Source: Molossus alvarezi
Lineage: Eukaryota; Chordata; Mammalia; Chiroptera; Molossidae
Direction of reading: 5' to 3'
Length of the DNA: 64,000 nucleotides
Assembly: GCA_037176705.1 (NCBI GenBank)
Contig: CM073898.1
Span: 22,552,488 to 22,616,487 of the forward strand
Within the stretch, counting starts at the first letter, position 1; each line of letters begins with the position of its first letter. Positions 54,787-64,000 of the stretch are shown piece by piece. Position numbers and translations under genes: made by a program. The notes beneath the pieces are model-generated. The model searched no databases. It was not told the origin of the DNA and saw only the letters and a program-made list of their open reading frames with translations.

Positions 54787-57700
54787 GGAAGCCTTCACCA
54801 CTGGCTGTTCACTTAGGCAGTAACCTTGACATAACCCATATTGATGAAATATGCTTTCCAAGGAAGAAAAGACTGTTTTACTTCCCTTCTCAAGCATCTT
54901 GTTTTATAAATATCATATCAGTGCAACTAAAAAAGGGGGAAAATCTTCCTTTTCACTAAATATCTGGAGAGTGTAGTTACTCTCAGCTGTTCATTTGGCT
55001 TAAGCTATGCACCTTGCATCATTAATAGCAATAAAATACTTACGTGGAAGGGAGAAGTATTTTGTTAAATAATCTGAGACAGGTTTTCTTTTTATGTTTA
55101 GTTACCAGCATGTACTTCATACTATGCTATTTATTTATGCTTGTTGAGCAAGCAATAGATATTTAATGAATGTGTCTTGTGTATCATGCATTGTGTGGAA
55201 ATAATACATCATATAAAGCGGGGGTTTAATGAATCCTTAGAGTTAGTTTCATTCAGCTCTTTTTACGTTATAATTGAAAATCATCATACTGTAGGAGACC
55301 TTGGTCTCAAAGCATGCTGGAACTGTTCGGCAGGCTGGTGGAACGGGAAAAGTTGAAATTGAAATCAAGTAACAGTTAGTTGGTCACTCTAGGGCTTCAC
55401 TTGAAAACATTAGACAGAGTGATACCTAATTATCCTTTGGTTAATATAGGAGAACACCCATGGTAATGGCAAGGGAAAGAAAGCAATTCCCCAGACAGTG
55501 ACAGGACTTGAGGACAGATGTGTGGCAGCATTTTGGTTCTATCTGACCAAGTCTCTCTGGGAACGGTACTCTCATTAGGGTTTGTGCTCTCTGGGAGAAA
55601 GATCATGGTAAGGTCACGGAGGAACAAAAGTAAAAAGAGCCGAACCCCAGTATAATTCCCTCATGTAGTTGACCTGTGAATCATAAACATGGAGTAGATA
55701 GACTTTCAATCCCATGAAGTACCCAGAAAGGATACGGCCGCAGAGAGATGGGGGCTTAATCAGTACCTAGAGCACAAAGCCTAATCCAGATTTACTGGAT
55801 ATCTGACTTTATTAATTCCAGTCTGAAATTATTGTTAGGAATAAAGCCTTGAGAACCGAGACATTGCTGAGATTGTAGAACAAACGTATCAGTGTCTACA
55901 GACGATAAAGATGGCAAGACCCCGCAGGCAAGTAAAACTCATAAAGGGAAAACGATTCCTCCAAAAACATGTTGCTGGGAAGTGACAGAGACACATCCCA
56001 TTTATTAAAATTCATGACATTGATGATTAAACTGTATCCCTAGGCTATTAATAGAACCAAAGAGAAATTTTAATTTAGTTGGAAAAATAGAAAATAAACA
56101 CAAACATTAGATCTGGAAGTAAGGTGAGTAAGGAACCAGGTCACCTTGTCTGTACAAAAGGGCAGCAGAGAAGGAAGACACTAGAGACATTATGTGGGAA
56201 ACCATTTCGATGGCTGCCCTCTAACCATCCTGCGCTATCTTGCTTTTGAGAGAAGAAAACCTAGAATGCACTGTCCACCCCCTATTTTGTTTCATTTTTC
56301 TTAGGCCTGCTGCTACTGAAAAATATAGTGGCCAATATCTTTGGAAGATTAAAACAACACAATGGGCATTTATGTGAATATAAATAATAAACTATGTGCA
56401 ATTTTTCTAGCCAGGCTAAAATTACAAGGGTCATCCATCACTGTGTTTCAAAGCATAAAGTGATAACCAGCTGGAATTAGGGAAAAAAAACATATTCCCC
56501 GTGGTATAATATTGAACAATCGAACAGGTGCTTTATGAGAGGTAATTTTTTTTTGGCCTTCTGTTGAAGCATCTAGTATAGGTCTCTATAAAATGCCAAT
56601 CTAATGAGCCATTGATCTTTTCAGCTAATGCAATTTGTAGGATTCTTGCTTTTTCAGAAGTAATCAATAATATTCTTAAGCCCACATCGAAAAAAAACAA
56701 CATACTACTGATTTACTAGAGGTCCTATTTAGAAAAGAGATAGGTTATATTGGAAAAGAAATGATACCATAGTCACACAAAAAAAGCAATAAAAGAATGA
56801 TCATGTTGTATATGAAAGTGCATTTATAGTGATAACATTGGAAATATTTACACCCCTGTATAATAACATCTTTCAGAGGAGAAATGAATATGCTTAGAGA
56901 TATAAATGTAGAAATGTGTCTAAGTCAAAATCTCAGCATCTTTGACATAACTTGCACCTATTTAAAGTGAAAACAAAAGAGCTTCTAAGTTTACTTGTTT
57001 ACAATCATCCTGAGATCTTATCTCTACACTCTTATTTGGTTGTACTTGAATGAATTGTAGCTTTTCCAGCTTCTGTGTTTTAAACCAAACTTATGAATTT
57101 TTCTTATGCAATTAAACATAGTAGACAATAAATTTGTTTTATTGTATGTTTATTATCTATTTCATTTTTTTTCTTTTAATTCACTCTGAAATATAGGAGT
57201 CAGGGGTCTGGCATGTTCTAATGCTCTGTTCAGACTGCCAGAGGTATCAATAGTCATAGAGGGCTCACTGAAGGACTGGCTACCCCAAGCCCAGAATCCA
57301 CAAACACGCAGGCTATAAAAAATATTCTGACTTCAGCACCATGGAAGGCCTTGATGTCAGTTGAGATCTTATCCAAATACCTCATAGGCTGGAAATGGGC
57401 GAGCCCTTCCGAGAGACCCTGTCCCCCAACCCTTCCTAGGCTCAGGAAGTCTTGTTGGCTCACATGTGTCCTTCAAGTTATTTCTCACTATTTACACCTG
57501 TGGACTTAGAAATAAACTTGGTAATTTCTTCTTCAGTCCTTTGGCTCTAACCAATTTCCTTGGTGCGCTTATTTAGTTCCCAGAACAGCCTCTCTAGCCT
57601 GATGAGGGCAGTGCCTGAATCCTGAAGGAGGGAGAATGACCTAGGTCTAGACTTGCTCTAGGCCTTCATTCTGCCTCACTCGACAGACACCTGAGAAGCT

Positions 57701-59379
57701 GATACTCACAGAATAAGCGCATGTTTCCTAGGTGTCCCTTAAATATACGGCAAAATGCAGCCAGATCCCATTTTGCAGTTAGGCTCTGCCACTCTGCCTT
57801 TTGTAGATTTTGCCAGTTCACCCGTTTTTGCATCCCAGCATGCCATGTTTCTGGCTGCAATGTGTGTGGCAGGGGCATGAAACACAACTGCAGAGAAGGC
57901 TCACAGGGAAGCTGCTGTTGTTTAGACAGCTACCTTTTCTTCCTTTGAGAGGTAATTTAGTTTCTGCCATTGAGAGGGATAATGGTGAAGACCAGGGAAT
58001 TTGGATAATTTTTTTTTTAATTCTCTTGTTTAAAATGATGGTTTGTTTCATTTTCTCATATTCTGATAATCACAATTCAGTGATAGAATACAAATATAAG
58101 TTTATCAAGACCTTATAAGGCAGGAAATAAATCCTATTGTTCAGAATTATACACTGGCACTTATTTTCTACAGTAGTATGAATACTATATCATTCATCAA
58201 ATGCGCTTCATATAAAATATAAAACATATTCTGGCATCAACAACACTATGGTATGAGTGTCTAAATGTGGTGAAGTTTAGTGAGTATGAATCTTGAAATA
58301 CTTAATAAACTATGTCCTCTCACCTGAGATTCTTCTCCAGATCTGTAATTATGTATGGGACATTTCTGTTTGGAGGTACAGCTCTCATTAAACTATCCTC
58401 CCCAGTAATACACTCATGACTTTTATCCCAGACCAGTTCTTCTTCCAAGGAACATGCATTTATCTGTGGTTCACAATTTACCTATTTGGCTTTTGTTTTA
58501 TATTTATACCCCCATCACTCGAATCCATGAAATCATGGCCCATTCATTAAATATTGTGATGTTCTCCTAATTGATCTTCATACTACATATTGCCAAAATA
58601 ATATTTCTACAATATGATCTTTGATCTGATTGAATGGAGAATGGACCTACAAATATAGACAACTTTTAGAATAATATATATAGTAATATAAATATGTGTA
58701 GAAAATTTAAACTGCAAAATAATCAAATACATGCAATTAAGTACTGAGATTCATAGTCTTCTATCACAGTGGTATAAATTTAATAAAAACTATAATGCCT
58801 TGGATTGGCAAATGTAGAGGACAATTGAGTCCCCTACCCTGTTGATTATGCTTGTGTAGGGGTGTGTGTGTGTGTGTGAGTGAGCCTTTTTTACAACTCT
58901 TCTGAGAAGCACTTTTTAAAAGACAGTTATGATTCTCAAATATCATACTTCTATGGATATTCCATTAGGATTAAAATAAGAGGTACATTTGTAAGAGTTT
59001 ATTTTATCATTATTGAAAATATTGAAAAATCTGAAACAACCAAACAGCCATGAATAATTTTTCTGTAGGAAAAAACACAATTAAGCAACTAAGTGATAAG
59101 CCATATGAAGTTGTTGAAGAATTCATGTAAATTCCTCTTTTAATGTGATCCTTTATTAAAAGATTTAGGTATAAAAATGTGAAGTGTGTGACAGGGAGAA
59201 AGAATTCTTAGTCTCCTATGAACTGGAGGCTAAGAAAGAAAAAAATGGTGGGGAGGAAAGGGGCAAATATTTATGAGATGGAAAATCTCTAGGAATAAAC
59301 CTAATAACAAAGGTTGAGCAATAGTTACTCTGCCACAGTTGTCTTTAGTAAATAGAAATCCTAAAAATGGTTATTGGGA
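54787..59379. other. Repeat-poor block, no gene recognised
   Basis: About 4.6 kb without any recognisable LINE-1 or SINE. Parts (55270-55900 and 57180-57960) are less AT-rich than surroundings. Weak fossil signals at 55130-55230 and 58510-58640 may be MIR/L2-like. Open frames of 60-102 codons (for example 57810-58118) overlap each other on both strands and none resembles a known protein. It may be intronic or intergenic DNA. Confidence 0.45.
58862..58880. repeat. (GT)n microsatellite
   Basis: About nine GT units. Confidence 0.9.
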
Positions 59380-59385
59380 GGATTC

Positions 59386-59397
59386 CAAAATGGCAGC
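59386..59397 (+). promoter_or_regulatory. YY1-like motif at LINE-1 5' end
   Basis: CAAAATGGCAGC at about +7 of the element; closer to the usual YY1 core (ATGGC followed by GC) than the copy at 46645. It supports this being the genuine 5' end of the family's promoter. Confidence 0.5.
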
Positions 59398-60193
59398 AGA
59401 GTGAACGGAGCTACACAGACCGTCTCCCAGGACCAAACTGGAATTACAACTATAACACAGACAAATTGACGGGAAAAAGCAACAGAAAAGCAGCTTGCGA
59501 GGACCATATAACCAGGGACACTGACTTGATCCTGGTAGAATTGCGAAGGCATGAGAAGGGGGCTAGGAGCCCACAGACAGCAGCGGCCTTAGCTGTGAGC
59601 AGCACCCTTGGGTTAAAGTCCCAAGTGGCTCCACAGCGCAGAGCCGGGACAGAAGCTAAAATAGCCACAGCCACTCACCTTGGGCTCCGGCAGAGGGAAG
59701 GTGGATTGAACTGGAACTATGTGGGGACACTCAGGATTTGGAGGGCACAGAGCTTTTGCTGAGTTGCAGCCACGCAGGACAGTGGCCATATTGCTCCTTC
59801 CCAGGGAACTGGGGAAAGGCAGTAGCCCCTCCCTCAGAGATCCAACCCCACCCTGTGGGTCATTGAAATGCAAATTGAGGCTCACTAACAACCAGCATCT
59901 GCCCCACCCTCGGTAAATCCCCTTAATCTGAACACCTGCAGGAGTTTTTCAATCAATTGACAATTCAAAACTCTTCAAGTAACTTCCACTGCTAGCCTCC
60001 AGGCAAAAAGCTCCAGGATAACAGTACCATTCCTGGGCTAGCAACTCTAACCAGGAAAGTAAGACTTGACAGTGGTGTTTAACATGGGTCCTTCCTCGCT
60101 CATCTAAACCCAGGAAAGGGAGCCACAAACAACAGAACACCAACAACCACAGGGAAAACTTGGCAGGCTCCAAAGCCCACTGTGATAGCCAAA

Positions 60194-61085
60194 ATGGTGA
60201 AACACAGAAACAAAAGCCAAATGAAAGAATAAGAGACCTCCACTGGAGATGAGATCAATATAGAGCAGTAAGGCAAGTTAACAGAGCTAGAATTCAGAGC
60301 CATGATCTTGAGGAAACTCAACAGCATGAGTAAGGACATAAAGATGCTGAAAATCAGTTGAAAATTAAAAACCACCAAGAAGAAATCAAGAATGACATAT
60401 CAGAAATAAAGAACACACTGGAAGGACTAAACAGCAGAGTAGAGGAAGCTGAGGACCGGTTCAGTGAATTAGAACACAGGGTAGAAAAAATCAACCAATC
60501 AGTAAACCAAAAGGAAAAATGATTAAAAAACAGGAAGACAGCTTAACAAAACTGCGGGACAACTAGAAAAGTAATAATATTCACATCATAGGAATCCCTG
60601 AAGAAGAAAATAATGAAGAAGGGTTAGAGAATATACTCAAAGAAACAGTGACAGAAAACTTCCCTAATTTGGTGAAGGAAGAAGGTATTCAAGTTCAAGA
60701 AGAACAGAGAGCCCCAAGTAAGAAGAATCCAAACAGGCCCACACCTGTTTAATAGTAATTTAATAGAAATTAAAATGCCAAAAATTAAAGACAAAGAGAG
60801 AATCTTAAGGGCAGCAAGATATAAGCAACAGGTTACCTACAAAGAAAACCCCATAAGGCTATCAGCTGCCTTCTCACAAGAAACACTACAGGCCAGAATG
60901 GAATGGCATGAAGTAATCAAGGTCATGAAAAACAAGCATCTGAATCCAAGACTACTCTACCCAGCAAGGCTGTCATTCAAAATAGGTCAAATAAAGAGCT
61001 GCTCATACAAAAAAAAAAAAAAAAAAAAGGCGAAGGGAATACATTAGCAGCAAACCAGCACTGCAAGAAATGTTAAAAGGACTGA
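60194..61085 (+). pseudogene. LINE-1 ORF1, broken
   Basis: The ATG at 60194 is followed within about a dozen codons by stops (around AAAGAATAAGAG). The coiled-coil region (60390-60520) has one heptad fewer than the 46.6-kb copy. A TGA lies near 60521, and two stops with a small duplication (TTTAATAGTAATTTAATAG) fall near 60750. The carboxy-terminal domain is open at 60775-61047 (R-L-S-A-A-F, P-A-R-L-S-F) and then runs into an expanded A tract (about 61009-61028) that shifts the frame. Non-functional. Confidence 0.92.
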
Positions 61086-61135
61086 TGTAACTAGTAGAAG
61101 AAATATGAAGAAAAATATAACCAAACTATACAAAA

Positions 61136-64000
61136 ATGGCAATCAATAAAGACATATCAATAATCACCTTATATGTAAATGGACTGAATGCTCCGATAAA
61201 AAGACACAGAGTAGCTGATTAGATAAGAAAGCATGACTCATCTATGTGTTGTTTACCAGAGACCAACCTCACAAAAAAAAAGTCACATAGGTTGAAAGTG
61301 AAGGGATGGAAAAAAAATTTTCCAAGTAAACAGAAAAATAAAAAAAAGCTGGGGTAGCAATAATCATATCTGATAAATTAGGTTTCAAAATGAAGGCCAT
61401 AATTACAGACAAAGAAGGCCATTACATAATATTGAAAGGATCTATCCAACAGGAAGATATAACCTTGATAAACATATATGCACCCAATATATGAGCACTA
61501 AAATATATTAAAAATCTTCTGGAGGACTTCAAAGGAGAAGGCAACAGCAATATAATTATATCAGGGGATTTCAACACCTGTTGACACCACTGGATAGATC
61601 CTCTAGACATAAAATTAGCAAGGAAACAGAAACTCTAAATGAAGCACTAGAACAAATGGATTTCATAGATATCTACAGAGAATTACACCTCAAAAGTAGA
61701 GAATTCATATTCTTCTCAAGTGCTATGGGACATTCTCAAAGATAGACCACATGTTAGGGCACAAACTAAGTCTCTACAAGTTCAAGAAGATTGAAATCAT
61801 ATCAAGCATCTTCTCAGATCACAATGGCATGAAACTAGAAATCAATAGCAACAAGAACATGGAAAGACGTTTCAACACATGGAGGCTAAATAGCATGTTA
61901 TGAAACAATGAATGGGTTACCGAGGAGATCAAGAAAGAAATTAAAAACATCCTGGAAACCAATGAAAATGAACACACAACAACACAAAATCTATGGGATG
62001 CAGCAAAAGCAGTTCTGAAAGGGAAGTTCCTAGCACTACAGGCCTACCTCAAGAAACAAGAAAAAATTCTAATTGACTGTCTAACCTCACTACTTAAAGA
62101 ACTAGAAAGCAAGCAAAAAGAAAACCCCAGAGCAAGTAGAAAAAAGGACTAGTAAAAATCAGAGCAGAAATAAATGACATAGAGTCCAAAAAAACAATTC
62201 AAAGGATCAATGAAACAAAGAGCTGATTTTTCAAAAAGATAAACAAGATTGATGGACCCTTAGCTAGATTCACCAAGAAACAAAGAGAGAGAACCCAAAT
62301 ACACAAAATAAGAAATGAAAGAGGAGAAGTAACAACTGACACCACAGAAATACAAAAGATCATTAACAACTACTATGAACAATTATATGGCAACAAATTC
62401 GACAATCTAAGTTAAATGGACACATTTCTAGAAGCACACAGTCTCCCAAAACTTGACTGGAAAGAGGTAGAAAACTTGAACAGACCAATAACAACTAAGA
62501 AAATTAAAGAGGTAATTAAGACTCTCCCTGCAAACTAAAGCCCAGGCCCAGAAGGCTTCACGGGGGAGTTTTACCGAACATTCAAAAAACAACTAACACC
62601 CATTCTCCTCAAACTCTTTCACAAAATTCAAGAAGAAGGAAGACTTCCAAACTCGTTTTATAAGGCCACCACAATTCTAATTCCAAAACCAGAAAAAGAC
62701 ACTACAAAGAAAGAAAACTACAGGCCAATATCCCTGATGAACATAGACGCCAAAATCCTGAACAAAATACTAGCAAATCAGATTCAACAATACATTAAAA
62801 AAATTATTCACCATGACCAAGTGGGATTCATCCCAGGGATGCAAGGCTGGTACAATATTCGCAAATCAATAAATGTGATCCACCACATAAACAAAATGAA
62901 AGATAAAAACCATATGATCATATCAATAGATCCTGAAAAAGCGTTTGACAAAATCCAGCACACATTTCTGATAAAAACACTCAGCAATGTGGGAATAGAG
63001 GGATAGTATCTCGACATAATAAAGGCCATATATGAAAGACCTATAGCCAACATCATACTCAATGGGCAAAAACTAAAAGCATTTCCCTTAAGAACAGGAA
63101 CAAGACAGGGATGCCCAATTTCTCCACTCTTATTTAACATAGCACTGGAAGTCTTAGCCACAGCTATCAGACAGGAAGAAAAAATAAAAAGGATCCAAAT
63201 TGGAAAGGAGGGAGTGAAATTGTCATTATTTGCAGATGACATGATATTATATATAGAACTCTAAAGACTCCATCAAAAATCTGCTAGACTTAATAAATGA
63301 ATTTGGCAAAATAGCAGGATACAAAATTAACATCAAGAAATTGACAGCATTCTTATACAGCAATGATGAACTCACAGAAAGAAAAACTAAAAAAACAATC
63401 CCATTTACTGTGTGGCAAAAAAATTAAGATACCTAGGAATAAACTTAACCAAAGAAGTAAAGGTTCTATTTGCAGAACACTACAGGACAATGAACAAAGA
63501 AATAGAGGAAGATATAAAATAGTGGAAGCACATACCTTGTTCATAGATTGGAAGAATTAACATCATTAAAATGTCCATATTACCCAAAGCAATCTATAGA
63601 TTCAATGCAATCCCCATCAAAATACCAGCGACATACTTCACAGAACTAGAACAAATACTTCAAAAGTTCATATGGAACCAAGAAAGACCCTGAGTAGCCA
63701 CAGCAATTTTGAAAAAGAAGTAGGTGGGATCACAATACCAAATTTCAGGTTATACTACTAAGGGACTGTAATCAAAACAGCCTGGTACTGGCACAAGAAC
63801 AGGCATATAGACCAGTGGAACAGACTAGAGAACCCAGAAATGGACCCAAGGCAATGTACTCAATTAATATTTGACAAATGTGGCAAGAGCATACAGTGGA
63901 GTAAAGACAGCCTCTTTCATAAATGGTGTTGAGAAAATTGGACAGCTACATGCAAAAAAAATGAAACTAGACCATCAACTTACACCATACACAAAAATAA
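61136..64000 (+). pseudogene. LINE-1 ORF2, broken and cut by the window end
   Basis: Starts M-A-I-N at 61136. The endonuclease has S-D-H intact (His codon 61820-61822). The motif before the catalytic Glu reads C-C-L-P-E-T-N (Glu codon 61259-61261) instead of C-C-L-Q-E-T-H in the other copy. An in-frame TAG occurs early (GCTGATTAGATAAG). The RT domain is open at 62737-63006, ends in a TAG, and resumes with an intact F-A-D-D box at 63229-63240. Further frame breaks follow near 63260 and 63420. The carboxy third is outside the window. Confidence 0.93.

Larger units (their letters stand above)
59380..64000 (+). mobile_element. Nearly full-length LINE-1, cut by the window end
   Basis: Same lineage and same 5' start (GGATTCCAAAATGGCAGCAG) as the 46.6-kb copy. 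5' UTR 59380-60193, ORF1 60194-61085, ORF2 from 61136 to the window edge, where it has reached the segment encoding L-D-H-Q-L-T-P-Y-T. The 3' end and target duplication lie outside. It carries stops and frameshifts in both frames but no nested SINE. Confidence 0.95.

Noticed and set aside
55560..55640. Splice-donor-like ATGGTAAGGTCA near 55605
   Set aside because: A single donor-like motif without an acceptor, reading frame or homologous exon is not evidence of a gene.
58510..58640. Possible L2-like fossil (TTGATCTTCATACTACATAT block)
   Set aside because: Similarity too weak to assign by eye.
1..64000. Prokaryotic-type systems (operons, CRISPR arrays, phage, insertion sequences)
   Set aside because: No Shine-Dalgarno-led tandem genes, no regularly spaced repeats and no bacterial-type transposases; the repeats are all mammalian retroelements or eukaryotic DNA transposons.

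Overview
The window looks like bat nuclear DNA, most likely from a yangochiropteran. The main reason is at least fifteen copies of a tRNA-derived SINE. Its head reads GCCCTGGCCGGTTTGGCTCA, and it has a Pol III A box, a B box and a CT-rich body. This is the VES-type SINE I know from vespertilionid-related bats. Ancient mammalian repeats (MIR, L2, old LINE-1, a hAT fragment, a mariner-type MITE) and young LINE-1 copies fit a mammal. Species-level placement is inference. No host protein-coding exon, rRNA, tRNA gene, CRISPR array or operon is supported. Nearly all longer open frames are LINE-1 pieces, their antisense, or translated microsatellites.

Layout. Bases 1-797 are the 3' end of a LINE-1. 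Bases 0.8-13.4 kb are AT-rich single-copy DNA with scattered MIR, L2-like, old LINE-1, SINE, hAT and microsatellite pieces. Bases 13.4-15.5 kb are an old LINE-1 split by a GAAA tract of about 210 bases. Around 16.8 and 18.4 kb lie the two arms of a roughly 170-base inverted duplication. Bases 19.0-21.1 kb are an old minus-strand LINE-1 holding a SINE. Bases 24.1-27.3 kb are an old plus-strand LINE-1, followed by a younger 5'-truncated LINE-1 (27.4-28.8 kb); both hold SINEs. A mariner-like MITE is at 29.5 kb and a class III (ERV-L-like) endogenous retrovirus pol remnant at about 32.3 kb. Bases 33-37 kb are almost repeat-free.

Bases 37-64 kb are dominated by one younger LINE-1 lineage. There is a 5'-inverted (twin-primed) copy at 37.3-39.1 kb, a 5'-truncated copy at 40.3-42.5 kb, and a nearly full-length copy at 46.6-52.5 kb with 15-base target-site duplications. 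A second 5'-inverted copy lies at 52.95-53.75 kb, and a second nearly full-length copy starts at 59.4 kb and runs off the window. Bases 54.8-59.4 kb are repeat-poor.

How the parts relate. LINE-1 supplies the endonuclease and reverse transcriptase that also move the SINEs. The window shows this directly: SINEs end in A tails, are flanked by 7-15-base duplications, and several sit in A-rich sites inside LINE-1 bodies. All LINE-1 reading frames seen here are interrupted, so none of these copies looks autonomous. I found no new gene system. The most notable structures are the inverted duplication, the two 5'-inverted LINE-1s, a pair of head-only SINEs with independent target duplications, a hairpin-tailed SINE subfamily, and an in-frame heptad duplication in a LINE-1 ORF1.
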